A DNA stretch of 64,000 nucleotides from Corynebacterium aquilae DSM 44791 (GTDB lineage: Bacteria > Actinomycetota > Actinomycetes > Mycobacteriales > Mycobacteriaceae), in contig NZ_CP009245.1 in NCBI RefSeq assembly GCF_001941445.1, positions 2,193,992 to 2,257,991 on the forward strand, given 5' to 3'. The notes under the pieces were generated by a model that did no database searches, was not told the DNA's origin, and was given only the letters and a program-made list of their open reading frames with translations. The position numbers and the translations under genes were made by a program. Below, in pieces: positions 49,775 through 58,474 of this stretch. Every line of letters begins with the position of its first letter. The first letter of the stretch is position 1.

Positions 49775-50974
49775 GTGGTTGGTGTGTCGAGTGGTGTTTT
49801 TGGGCAGTTGATGCCTCCGCGGCCGCGGTTGGCGATTGAGCGTGGGGTGGGGACTCCGATTTTTGATGAGTTGTTTGAGCGTTTGGCGGCTGGGGAGTTT
49901 GCGCCGCCGGTGGCGGCGCCGTCGCCGTTGGCGATGCCGTTGCATTCGGCGCGGCGGGTGTCTGCGCGGGAGGCGTTGGTGTTTCCGTTGCCGGTGGGGC
50001 CGGATGGTCGGTTGCCGAGGTCGGCGTTTGTGTTTGTGCGTTTGTGGGGTTTTCGTCGGCGTGGGCGGGAGTTGACGGTGTTTGTGTCGGCGGTGATTTC
50101 TACTGGCCCGGTGGTGCGTTCGTGGGTGTCGTCGCGGACGGTGGCGGTGGAGAGTGTGCCGTTTTCGGGGTTGCGGTATCAGTCGACGGAGCATGGGGTG
50201 TTGGTGTCTGCTCCGGGGGTTGATGAGGTGCGTGCGTGCCCGGTGGGGTGGGAGGCGTTTGAGCGTTTGCGTGCTGATGTGTTGGGGGATGTGGCGCGGA
50301 TGGTGTTGTCGTTGCGGTTGTTGGGTTTTGTGCCGTCGGTGCGGGTTGCTGGTGGTGGTTTTGATGGTCGTGGTGGGGGTGCGCCGTGGCCTTTGGGGGC
50401 GGCGCAGGCGTTGGAGCGGGAGGCTGCGGGGTTGTTTGGGGCGTTGCAGAAGGAGCAGCAGGTGGTGTTGCCGTTTGGTCCGCGGGTGGCTTATGTGGAT
50501 CCTGTGGATTATCCGCCGCGCCCGGATGAGGTGGTGATTGCGACGGATGGTTCGTGGCGGATTGCCACGCATCATGGTGGTGTGGCGTGGGTGAGTAGTG
50601 AGGGTGGGTCGTGGTTTTCGACGGGGAAGTTTGCGACGATTCGGGATGCGGAGCGGGCTGCGGTGAATAATGCGATTGCGTATGCGTGTTCGAAGTTTCC
50701 GGATCGGGATGTGGTGGTGTTGACGGATAATCGTTCTGTTGCGTTAGAGAAGCAGCAGGTGGTGCATACGCATGCTGGTTTGCGGGTGGAGTGGGTGCGT
50801 GGTCATGATGGGCATCCGTTGAATGAGGGGGCGCATCGTTTGGCGATGGCGGCGCGGCGGTGTCGGGAGTTTGGTACTCCGGATGCGGTGTTTGCGGTGC
50901 AGCGGCAGCGGATTGTGGACGATAGCGTGGCTGGGTGGCGGGTTTTTCGTGGGGCTTCCCGGGGTGTGGGTTAG
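49775..50974 (+). CDS. RNase H-like domain protein
   Basis: 399 residues. The GTG at 49775 has no clear ribosome binding site, and the ATG at 49811 is an alternative. Residues 1-240 form an unrecognised domain with beta-rich segments. Residues ~250-360 have RNase H motifs: D258 (IATDGSW), E293 (DAERAAVNN), D318 (VLTDNRS), H344 (VRGHDGHPLNE). H354 stands at the place of the fourth acidic residue (E. coli D134). It likely acts on RNA-DNA hybrids, or the fold may only bind. It lies 12 bp after fasR and converges on the ATPase gene with a 12-bp gap. Codon use is strongly G/T-ending. Confidence 0.75.
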   Translation: MVGVSSGVFGQLMPPRPRLAIERGVGTPIFDELFERLAAGEFAPPVAAPSPLAMPLHSARRVSAREALVFPLPVGPDGRLPRSAFVFVRLWGFRRRGRELTVFVSAVISTGPVVRSWVSSRTVAVESVPFSGLRYQSTEHGVLVSAPGVDEVRACPVGWEAFERLRADVLGDVARMVLSLRLLGFVPSVRVAGGGFDGRGGGAPWPLGAAQALEREAAGLFGALQKEQQVVLPFGPRVAYVDPVDYPPRPDEVVIATDGSWRIATHHGGVAWVSSEGGSWFSTGKFATIRDAERAAVNNAIAYACSKFPDRDVVVLTDNRSVALEKQQVVHTHAGLRVEWVRGHDGHPLNEGAHRLAMAARRCREFGTPDAVFAVQRQRIVDDSVAGWRVFRGASRGVG

Positions 50975-50986
50975 GGGTTGTGGTGG

Positions 50987-51805
50987 TTAGTGGGCGGGGA
51001 GTTCCCAGGTGTCGTTGTCGCGGGGGATGACGATGGGGCGTTGGGTGCGGGGGTCGGCGACGATGTCGCAGTCGAGTTCGTAGACGTCTTTGAGTAGTTG
51101 TGGGGTGACGGTGTCGTGGACGTTGCCTTCGGCGACGATGTGTCCGTCTTTCATCATGATGAGGTGGGTGGCGTAGCGGAAGGCGAGGGTGAGTTCGTGG
51201 AGGACGGCGACGACGGTGCGTCCGGAGCGTTTGAGGGCGCGGGCGAGGTTGAGGACTTCGACTTGGTGGGTGATGTCGAGGTAGGTGGTGGGTTCGTCGA
51301 GGAAGACGATGGGGGTGTCTTGGGCGAGGACGAGGGCGATCCAGACGCGTTGGCGTTGTCCGCCGGATAGTTCGCTGACGCGCCGGTTGGCGAGGTTGTC
51401 GACGCGGGCGTTGATCAGTGCTGCGTTGACGGCGTGTTCGTCTTCGCGGGACCAGTGTTGGAAGGCGGTTTGGTGGGGGTAGCGGCCGCGGCTGACGAGG
51501 TCGTAGACGGTGATGTCGTCGGGGGCGATGGGGCTTTGGGGTAGGAGGGAGATTTTTTTGGCGACGTCTTTGGGGTGTTGGCGGTGGATGTTGGTGCCGG
51601 CGAGGTGGACTTCTCCTTTGCTGGGGGTGAGCATGCGGCACAGGGTTTTGAGCAGGGTGGATTTGCCGCAGGCGTTGGGGCCGACGATGACGGTGAATTC
51701 GCCGGCGGGGATGTTGACGCTGATGTCGTGGAGGATGTCGCGGTCGCCGTAGCCGACGGTGATGTTGTGGGCGCTGATGGTGGGGTGTTCTGTGGTGGTG
51801 TTCAT
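50987..51805 (-). CDS. ABC transporter ATP-binding protein (FepC/FecE type)
   Basis: 272 residues from MNTTTEHPTIS; the longer frame upstream lacks similarity. Walker A GPNACGKST (Ala-Cys at the usual Gly-Ala/Ser-Gly place), signature LSGGQRQRVWIALVLAQD, Walker B IVFLDEPTTYLDI and H-loop VLHELTLAF. The T-T-Y-L-D-I form is standard for iron-siderophore and haem importers. It is the last gene of an eight-gene minus-strand cluster with two FecCD permeases immediately upstream. It energises that importer. Confidence 0.92.
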   Translation of the reverse strand: MNTTTEHPTISAHNITVGYGDRDILHDISVNIPAGEFTVIVGPNACGKSTLLKTLCRMLTPSKGEVHLAGTNIHRQHPKDVAKKISLLPQSPIAPDDITVYDLVSRGRYPHQTAFQHWSREDEHAVNAALINARVDNLANRRVSELSGGQRQRVWIALVLAQDTPIVFLDEPTTYLDITHQVEVLNLARALKRSGRTVVAVLHELTLAFRYATHLIMMKDGHIVAEGNVHDTVTPQLLKDVYELDCDIVADPRTQRPIVIPRDNDTWELPAH

Positions 51806-51824
51806 GGGTTTTTTGTTTGGGGGT

Positions 51825-52934
51825 TTATCCGCGTTGGGTGCGCCATTGGTTGGCGAGCAGCCAGACGAGGTAGCAGCCGCCGGCAACGCCGGTGACGACT
51901 CCGACGGGTAGTTGGGTGGGGGCGAAGATTCTTTGGGCGATGATGTCGCTGGTGATGACGATGAGTGCCCCGGTGGCGGCGGCGCCTAAGAGTCCGGCGC
52001 CGGAGGTGCGGCTGATTTTGCGGGCGATGTGGGGGGCGGCGAGGGCGACGAATCCGATGGGTCCGGCGGCGGCGACGGCGACGGCGACGAGGGCGATGGC
52101 GACGGCGAGCAGCACGATGCGGGTGCGGGCTACGGGGACTCCTAGCCCGGTGGCGAGTTCGTCGCCGCAGGTCATGATGGATAGTGGTGTGGCGTAGTAG
52201 AGGGCGATGGGGATGAGGATTAGGACGAGTGCGGTGACGACGTAGGTGGTGTTCCAGGTGGTGGCGTTGAAGGATCCTGATAGCCAGATGGCGGCGGTTT
52301 GGGCGGCTGCGAGGCTGCCTTTGACGATGAGGAGGGTGTTGATTCCTTGCAGGATGGCGGCCACGCCGATGCCGATGAGGACGAAGCGGGTGCCGTTCAT
52401 GCTGCCGCCGCGGGCGAGCAGGTAGACCAGGATGCCGGTGGCTAGCCCGCCGATGAGGGCGCCGAAGCTGGTGGCCAGGGCGCCGGCGTGGAAGACGATG
52501 ATTTGGATCAGTGCGCCGGTGGCGGCGCCGGTGGTGAAGCCGGTGATGTCGGGGCTGCCGAGGGGGTTGCGGGTGAGGGTTTGGAAGATTCCTCCGGAGA
52601 CTCCCAGGGCGGCGCCGACGATGAGGGCGAGCAGGACGCGGGGGGCGCGCATTTGTCCGACGAAGAAGTTGGTCATTCGGTCGGCGGATTGGCCGAGCAG
52701 TGCTGCGGGCACGTCGCTGATGGGCACGTGGTAGTCGCCGAGGGTCAGGGCGATTGCCCCGGCCAGTAGTGCGGCCAGGGTGGTTATCGCGGTGCTGATG
52801 ACGGCGCGGCGGCCCAGGCGCAGGCTGATTGGCCCGAGGGTGATGAGCATTTTGCCTTGTGCCCCGGCAATGGTTGGGGTGGTTGGGGTGGTGGGGGCGC
52901 TGGTGGTGCTGGTGGTTGTGCTGGTGGTGCTCAT
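51825..52934 (-). CDS. FecCD-family ABC transporter permease, second
   Basis: 369 residues from the ATG at 52934 with AGGAAGG upstream, overlapping the previous gene's stop. The first ~28 residues are a Thr/Ser-rich cytoplasmic tail (STTSTTTSTTSAPTTPTTP), unusual for the family. The rest has about ten helices with RAPRVLLALIVGAALGVSGGIFQ (split), NPLGSPDITGFTTGA and the coupling segment AGPIGFVALAAPHIAR. It pairs with the upstream permease to form the channel of an iron-ligand importer. Confidence 0.9.
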   Translation of the reverse strand: MSTTSTTTSTTSAPTTPTTPTIAGAQGKMLITLGPISLRLGRRAVISTAITTLAALLAGAIALTLGDYHVPISDVPAALLGQSADRMTNFFVGQMRAPRVLLALIVGAALGVSGGIFQTLTRNPLGSPDITGFTTGAATGALIQIIVFHAGALATSFGALIGGLATGILVYLLARGGSMNGTRFVLIGIGVAAILQGINTLLIVKGSLAAAQTAAIWLSGSFNATTWNTTYVVTALVLILIPIALYYATPLSIMTCGDELATGLGVPVARTRIVLLAVAIALVAVAVAAAGPIGFVALAAPHIARKISRTSGAGLLGAAATGALIVITSDIIAQRIFAPTQLPVGVVTGVAGGCYLVWLLANQWRTQRG

Positions 52935-54082
52935 GCGATCGCTACCTTCCTGCGGCGGACCACGGCGATGAAAAATGGGGCTCCTAGGATCGCGGTGGCG
53001 ACCCCGGTTTGGATTTCCTGTGGCGCGATGATCAGGCGGGCGGCAATGTCGGCGGCGAGCAGTACTACTGGGGCGATCAGGGCGCACAGGGGGACTGCCC
53101 AGCGCATGTCGGCGCCGGCGACGGTGCGCGCCAAATAGGGCACTGCCAGTCCGATGAACATCACTGGCCCAATTGCGGCGGTGGCAGCGCCGGCGAGCAC
53201 TGTCACTGCGATCATCACGAGGGTGCGCAGTCGGGTGACGCGCACGCCGAGGGCTTTGCCGGCGTCGTCGCCGAGGGCCAGGGCGTTGAGACCTGGGGTG
53301 AGTGCGAAGGCCAGGATGAGGCCCGCGATGATGAACAGGCTGGTGGCTTCCAGGATGGGGTAGCCGCGTCCTTCTGCGGAGCCGGCTGCCCACAGGCGGA
53401 ATTCGTTGAAGGCGTTTTTGTCGGCCAGGATGACGATTTGTACGAAGGAGCTCACCGTCATGGTGACGGCCACACCGGCCAGGGCCAGGCGGGCGGGGGT
53501 GGCGGTGCGGGATGCCACGCCGCCGAGGGCGTAGACCACCACGGAGGCGATTGCGGCGCCGATGAATGCGAACCACAGGTAGAACCAGATGCTGGTGCGG
53601 CCGAAGATGGCCACCGACAGCACCACCGCCAGCGCGGCACCCGCGTTGACGCCGAGCACGCCGGGGTCGGCCAGCGGGTTGCGGGTCAGCGACTGCATGA
53701 GCGCGCCCGCAACACCCAGGGCCGCGCCCACCATGATGATCAGGAGGGTGCGGGGGATGCGCTGCCCGTGCACTACCGTCGACGCGAAAGAGTCATCCGG
53801 GTGCAGCAGCAGTTTGACGGCCTCCAACGGGGACAGGTCCCCGCTGCCGAGCATCAGCGAGCCGATGACCAGTACACTCAGCAACCCCAGCACGGCAAAG
53901 GCTGCCCCTATCCGCAGCGGCGTAGGCCGGGCGACGGTGATGGTTTTTCTGGGGCTAATTCCCCCACCGGCTGCTGCGCCGCTGGGGTGGTCTGCGCGCA
54001 GCAGGGGCAGCGTCGCGGTCGGGGCATCGGCACCGCCCATTGCTGTGCGTGCAGATGCAGGTGGCGTCCCAGACGCATCCAA
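52931..54082 (-). CDS. FecCD-family ABC transporter permease, first
   Basis: 383 residues if started at the TTG at 54082; ATG at 54040 is the other choice. Neither has a well-placed ribosome binding site. The frame is open without interruption back to the TGA of the preceding surface-protein gene in the same frame. The N-terminal ~50 residues are polar and Ala/Pro-rich, then about ten helices follow with RIPRTLLIIMVGAALGVAGA, NPLADPGVLGVNAGA and GPVMFIGLAVPYLAR. It is a FecCD permease for siderophore, haem or cobalamin uptake. Its stop overlaps the next permease start by 4 bp. Confidence 0.88.
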   Translation of the reverse strand: MDASGTPPASARTAMGGADAPTATLPLLRADHPSGAAAGGGISPRKTITVARPTPLRIGAAFAVLGLLSVLVIGSLMLGSGDLSPLEAVKLLLHPDDSFASTVVHGQRIPRTLLIIMVGAALGVAGALMQSLTRNPLADPGVLGVNAGAALAVVLSVAIFGRTSIWFYLWFAFIGAAIASVVVYALGGVASRTATPARLALAGVAVTMTVSSFVQIVILADKNAFNEFRLWAAGSAEGRGYPILEATSLFIIAGLILAFALTPGLNALALGDDAGKALGVRVTRLRTLVMIAVTVLAGAATAAIGPVMFIGLAVPYLARTVAGADMRWAVPLCALIAPVVLLAADIAARLIIAPQEIQTGVATAILGAPFFIAVVRRRKVAIA

Positions 54083-54163
54083 CTCATCATCGTCTAGCCC
54101 TTTCGCAGTGGAATCATCAGGATCCTTAGGATCCTCGGGGTTTTCGCCGGTGGGGGGTTCTCT

Positions 54164-55177
54164 TCAAAAATCCCCGCCGCGCGGGCGGCGGTTGACATAG
54201 AGGTATGCCGCGATCGCGCCGAAACCGACGATCAAAATGGCGCCACCGACCAGCAGACCAATCATGGGCGCCCGATCCTGCGACTGCGCCACCACATATT
54301 CAGAATCGGTAGCCGGATCGTAGGCGATGCGCTGGCCAGGCTGCTGGGCGGCTTTCTGCTGTGTTTTTCCGCCAGTGGCCTGCAGCGCACCTGCCCCCTT
54401 GACGGGGTTTTTCGCATCGGCCGCTTTGGCTTTCGCATCCGCTGCTTTCGCTTTCGCGGGGGCCGCGGCTGCCGCAGCCGGTGCCTGCTGTTGTGCGGCT
54501 GCGGGCTCGGGTTCCGCCGCGGCAGCGCCTGCCGCAGCTGCGGCGGGGGCAGCGGCCACGGTACGGGTGGTCGTCACCCGCCCATTGCGCGTGTTGCGGG
54601 TCGCCTGCTGCACCGCCGCCTGCACATCGGACTCAGCCATTGCCTGTGTGCCCGAACCTTGGGAAGTCTCCTGGGATTCCGCGGCAACTCTTTCCGCATT
54701 AGTGCCGGAGGGCGCGACCACGGTGAAGTTTTCCGAACGGTTGGTAAAACCTTCGGAACCGATCTGGTTGCCGTTCGCATCCAGCTTCGCCTCGGAGGAC
54801 AAAAACCTCAGCCAGTGCTCGCCGGGCTGAATGCCACAGGGCAAATCCAGGGAACCATCGGCGGTGCCGGAAGCATCGGCGGTCTGGCGGTGAATCACGC
54901 CAGAGCCCTGCTTTGTCACATCGCCATAGCCGATGCCATCGTCGATTTTGATGTAGACCACCTCCCCCGCCGGGTAGCCCGTGACGGAGAAACTAATCGT
55001 GTCACACGGCTCCAGCGTGGTGGGGGAAATATCAGAATCGGTTCCCGGGGTATTCGACCGTGGGCCACCCGGCGGGATAGCCGCAGCGTCCGGCCCGGTT
55101 AAGGCAAAAGCAGCAGCGCACCCCACCGCGCACGTTAAGGCGGCAACGCGACGGACAGTGTGTGTCAAAAAGTTCAT
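54164..55177 (-). CDS. Exported membrane-anchored protein with KIDDG/LRFL domain (surface protein D)
   Basis: 337 residues. The signal peptide (MNFLTHTVRRVAALTC...) ends near AAAFALTGPDAAAIPPGG. Residues ~45-150 form the shared domain: GYPAGEVVYIKIDDGIGYGD, two Cys that could pair (PCDTISF, LPCGIQ), then GEHWLRFLSSEAKLDANG. A long Ala/Pro/Lys/Gln-rich stalk (PAAAAAGAAAAEPEPAAAQQ) leads to a C-terminal helix (PMIGLLVGGAILIVGFG) and the basic end YVNRRPRGGDF. There is no LPxTG motif; anchoring is by the helix. It is the fourth surface protein in the cluster, immediately upstream of the permeases. I take it as a possible ligand carrier next to the membrane. Confidence 0.82.
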   Translation of the reverse strand: MNFLTHTVRRVAALTCAVGCAAAFALTGPDAAAIPPGGPRSNTPGTDSDISPTTLEPCDTISFSVTGYPAGEVVYIKIDDGIGYGDVTKQGSGVIHRQTADASGTADGSLDLPCGIQPGEHWLRFLSSEAKLDANGNQIGSEGFTNRSENFTVVAPSGTNAERVAAESQETSQGSGTQAMAESDVQAAVQQATRNTRNGRVTTTRTVAAAPAAAAAGAAAAEPEPAAAQQQAPAAAAAAPAKAKAADAKAKAADAKNPVKGAGALQATGGKTQQKAAQQPGQRIAYDPATDSEYVVAQSQDRAPMIGLLVGGAILIVGFGAIAAYLYVNRRPRGGDF

Positions 55178-55287
55178 AGTTGAAGAGTTTTTCGTCCAGT
55201 GAAGTGGTTTTCGGGCGTTGAATGGGGCTCGGGTGTGCAACCGGGAAAAGCGTGGTTAGGGTGTGCACCGTGTCGCAGGCACAACCC

Positions 55288-55340
55288 GCGCCGCCGCGAA
55301 TAGGGGAACCCAGGAGACGTGAGGTTCCCCCTCGCGGCGT
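55288..55340 (-). other. Long intercistronic hairpin in the surface-protein cluster
   Basis: Two stacked stems, CGCCGCGA/TCGCGGCG and GGGGAACC/GGTTCCCC, enclose a loop near 55311-55323. No U-run follows. It lies between two surface-protein genes and could attenuate or protect transcripts. Confidence 0.6.
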
Positions 55341-55376
55341 GGGCTGGCCTAAGCCACAACCGTGGCTAGCTAGCGG

Positions 55377-56012
55377 TTAGGGGCGGGGCAGACCCGGGAT
55401 GGCGCCGGAAACGGCAGCACCGATAGCACCCAGCAGGGCCACCACGATGGCGATCACGATGGCGATACCGCCACCACCACCGGTGGAGCCGTCCTTGGAG
55501 TCACCGGGGTTGGTCTTACCGGGGTTGGTCTTGCCCGGATCCGGGGTCTCAATCTTGGTCACGACCTCGAAGTCGGTCTTGCCACGAGTGGAGTAGCGTG
55601 CCTTCACCTCGCCGTTTGCGTCGTACTCGGTGGTCAGGAAGCGCAGGTAGTGCTTGCCGACCGGAAGCTTGGTCTTCTCGCACAGGTCGATAGAGCCCTT
55701 GGCGACACCGTTGGCGTCGACCTTTGACTGTGCCCACACGGAGTCGTACTGCACCGACGGGTTCGCGCCAGCAACCTTGCCGTCATCAACCTTGACGGAG
55801 GCGGTGGTGCCAGCCGGGAAGCCCTTGAGCTCGTAGGGCAGCACACAGTTCTTGCCGTCATAAGCGATGGCGGTCTTGCCGACAGTGGCGGAAGTACCAG
55901 CGGAATCCACGGTGTTCGCGCCACCCGGGGGCAAAGCAACGGCGGGCATCGCCATGGACAAAGACAGAGCAGCTGCACCAGCGGTGGCGAAAGCAATCTT
56001 GGACAAACGCAT
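55377..56012 (-). CDS. Exported membrane-anchored protein with KIDDG/LRFL domain (surface protein C)
   Basis: 211 residues with AAAGGA upstream of the ATG. The signal peptide ends in AMPAVALPPGG, and the following mature start is similar to that of surface protein D (AAIPPGG). The domain (about 45-160) has GFPAGTTASVKVDDGK, two Cys (NCVLPYEL, IDLCEKTK) and VGKHYLRFLTTEYDANGEVK. A Gly/Pro/Lys linker (PGKTNPGKTNPGDSKDG) and a C-terminal helix (GIAIVIAIVVALLGAIGAAV) follow, ending LPRP. It is essentially the domain plus anchor in minimal form. The two conserved Cys suggest an extracellular disulfide. The family is not one I recognise. Confidence 0.82.
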   Translation of the reverse strand: MRLSKIAFATAGAAALSLSMAMPAVALPPGGANTVDSAGTSATVGKTAIAYDGKNCVLPYELKGFPAGTTASVKVDDGKVAGANPSVQYDSVWAQSKVDANGVAKGSIDLCEKTKLPVGKHYLRFLTTEYDANGEVKARYSTRGKTDFEVVTKIETPDPGKTNPGKTNPGDSKDGSTGGGGGIAIVIAIVVALLGAIGAAVSGAIPGLPRP

Positions 56013-56111
56013 AGGGTGCGTCCTTTCATAACGCCGTGGGAGATAACCCACGGTGAGTGGAGAAACTGAAGAAAAATATGAAGTTGTCACGGGGTGTGGC
56101 AGCGGCCGCTT

Positions 56112-58442
56112 TTAAGCGCGCTTGCGTCCCCGAGCTGTCATAAACACCCCGATGAGCACCAGCTCAACTAAGGCGATGGATCCGATAATCAGCGCCCAGT
56201 CGGTGCCGGTCATCAGCGAGTCGTCGCTGACCAGCACCGGGCCGTCCGCATAGCCGGCATCCGCGGGCGCGACCACCTCGTCCTCGTCGGGAATGGTCAG
56301 GCCCGCCCAGCCGAGGATTTCGCCGGCCGGATTCTGGGCGGTCACCGCCCACTCCCCCGGGCCGAGCCCCTCAACGCCGACGTGGATCTTCTTGTCGTCG
56401 CCGACCATCGTCCACCCCAGTGGGGTGACCTCATCGTTGGAGTACAGGTAGGCGTACACCCAGTCCCCGGGCTCAGAGTTGGTGGTGATCACGAAATCGC
56501 CGTCGCGGACGCTGGCCTGGAAATGGCCGTTGTTGCGGGGAGTCAGCTTGCCTTTGTGTTTGACCGGGCGATCCGGAGTGTGGGCAGGCTGTGGGGCGGC
56601 CTTCGCTGCCGCGTTAGTAGAGCCACTGGTAGTCGGCAGCGTTGCTGCTGACGCCGTGCGGGCTGCACTCGCCGGCTTCGGTGCGGCAACCGCGCGGTGA
56701 GCTGAGCGGGCAGGCTGGGTGGCCGGCGCCGGGGCGTACTCGACAACCTCAACGACCTCCGTGTCCTCAGCCGTGCCACCGGCTGTAGTGGTGCGGGAGG
56801 GGTTTTTGCCGACCAAGTCCAGCAACCCCTTGCTGGCCTTGTCGATTTCCTTAGCGAAGCGGGTGGTTTCCTTCTTGATGGCCTCGAGGTTTTTGCGGTA
56901 AGTCGACGAGTCCCCACTGGTAGTGCTGGGCTTTTTCGCCCCCGGGGTGGCAGTCGGTGCGGCGGGGGTGGTGCGCGTCCACGGCGCCCAGCCGACCACG
57001 TCGCCAAAGTGATCCAACGATCCGTCCTGCACCAGCAGATTGGCCTTGGTGTAGCGGGAAGGAACACTGGATACCGGCAAGGTGATGCGGTGGTGATCGT
57101 CAACGACGAACCAGTCATCCCAAAACAGGCGACGCGAACCGTCCTCGATAAAGGCGGAGACGAACATGAAGCTGCCGGCTTCGGCGTTGGGGATCGTCAT
57201 AACGATGCCCTCGCCCTTGTCTTCGGCGGTGACACCCCCACGGGTGGCCGGGGTGATGGCGGTATCCGCCAGCACGGTCTCCGGGGTGCCGTTCGGCTTG
57301 TACTCGCCCTGCACAAAGACGGTGTCGCGCTTACCGGAAAACGGCAGGGAGCGCACTGGGTCGTCCTCCTTGATGGAGCCAGTGAGGAAACGCAGGGTGT
57401 GGGCGCCGTCGCCGAAGGCGGGCGAGGAACCCAGCGGGCCGGAGGTGGTGCCATCCGGCAGCGGCATGTCGTAGTCGAAGTTGCCGGTGGCGGGATCCGG
57501 GACGATGAAATCCCAGATGGTCAGGTTCGCGTCAACCTTGTTGCTTTCCAGGCGACTGATCCGGGCCTCGTCGATTTTCACGGCGACCAGGGACGCGCCC
57601 GAGGTGGGGTTGCACCATCCCCATCCCTTGATGTTGAGTTTGCCGTCAACCGGGGTGCGTGCGACCTCATAGGTGGGGAAAGGCTGATCGGTAGTGCACT
57701 TGACGTTTTCATCGACCCCGGCATAGGGGATGCGCCCCACAATCAGCTGCGGGGTATTCACGGTGGCCTGTGCATCACCATCCAGCAGACCCGAGGCGAC
57801 GTTGATGTAGAACTTCTCCCCCGGGGTTAGATTGTCGGGAAGCTCAATGGTTGCTTCGAACACGCCGGCGGAATCGCTGGTGAGCAAAGCCCACAGGGTG
57901 GGGTCTTTTTCCCCGGACTTGGGGTGCTTGAGAATGCCACTGGAACGGGCAAATGTTTGCGTCCAACGATCGCTATCGCCCTGGTGACGCAGCTTCACCG
58001 CCAGCTGGGTGTCCGGCGCCCACCCGGTGCCGGTAATCACGATCTTTTCACCAGGTTCCACGAAACGGGGCGCGGTCAGTTCCTGCTCCCCCTTGGTGGC
58101 GGTCACCGTGGCCTCAGGGTCGTACTCGTCGTCCGGGATGCGGGTGCCTTGGGCGGTGGGTTCCGTCAGTGCTTCTGGCTCAACGGCGTTGCTGGGCGCC
58201 GGGGCGGGCAGGGTGCGAGTGATGGTGGTAGTGCGGCGGGTGGAGGTGGCGGAATCCGCAGTGCGTGCGCTGGGGGTGGCCTGGCCGGCCTCCCCGAACT
58301 CGGCGGTGGCGGTGTAGCCGTAGGGCTCATCGCTCTCAAGGTCCTGTGCCACCACCGGCGCGGGCGGTGCGATGAGCAGCCCGCACAGCGCGAGCGCGTA
58401 GGGGGTGTAGCGGCGGGAGATCCGTGCGGTTCGAGCAGTCAT
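56112..58442 (-). CDS. Large exported membrane-anchored surface protein (surface protein B)
   Basis: 776 residues with AAGGACC upstream of the ATG. Signal peptide ending PPAPVVAQ. A Thr/Arg/Pro-rich segment follows, then two Ig-like modules: GEKIVITGTGWAPDTQLAVKL (about 130) and LNIKGWGWCNPTSGASLVAV-KIDEA (about 280), the latter with GDGAHTLRFLTGSIKEDD. A third beta-rich module carries WFVVDDHHRITLPV. A coiled-coil-like stretch (YRKNLEAIKKETTRFAKEI) and Ala/Pro stalk lead to a further beta domain (GHFQASVRDGDFVITTNSEPG) and the C-terminal helix with RGRKRA. It is predicted to span the cell wall. Binding partner unknown. Confidence 0.82.
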   Translation of the reverse strand: MTARTARISRRYTPYALALCGLLIAPPAPVVAQDLESDEPYGYTATAEFGEAGQATPSARTADSATSTRRTTTITRTLPAPAPSNAVEPEALTEPTAQGTRIPDDEYDPEATVTATKGEQELTAPRFVEPGEKIVITGTGWAPDTQLAVKLRHQGDSDRWTQTFARSSGILKHPKSGEKDPTLWALLTSDSAGVFEATIELPDNLTPGEKFYINVASGLLDGDAQATVNTPQLIVGRIPYAGVDENVKCTTDQPFPTYEVARTPVDGKLNIKGWGWCNPTSGASLVAVKIDEARISRLESNKVDANLTIWDFIVPDPATGNFDYDMPLPDGTTSGPLGSSPAFGDGAHTLRFLTGSIKEDDPVRSLPFSGKRDTVFVQGEYKPNGTPETVLADTAITPATRGGVTAEDKGEGIVMTIPNAEAGSFMFVSAFIEDGSRRLFWDDWFVVDDHHRITLPVSSVPSRYTKANLLVQDGSLDHFGDVVGWAPWTRTTPAAPTATPGAKKPSTTSGDSSTYRKNLEAIKKETTRFAKEIDKASKGLLDLVGKNPSRTTTAGGTAEDTEVVEVVEYAPAPATQPARSAHRAVAAPKPASAARTASAATLPTTSGSTNAAAKAAPQPAHTPDRPVKHKGKLTPRNNGHFQASVRDGDFVITTNSEPGDWVYAYLYSNDEVTPLGWTMVGDDKKIHVGVEGLGPGEWAVTAQNPAGEILGWAGLTIPDEDEVVAPADAGYADGPVLVSDDSLMTGTDWALIIGSIALVELVLIGVFMTARGRKRA

Positions 58443-58474
58443 GGTGTTCACAGGTCCTTGGGGCTGGTGGGTGG

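Noticed and set aside
49070..53000. Horizontally acquired island based on odd codon use
   Set aside because: The skew affects core genes such as fasR and appears elsewhere in the window on both strands, so composition alone is not proof of transfer.
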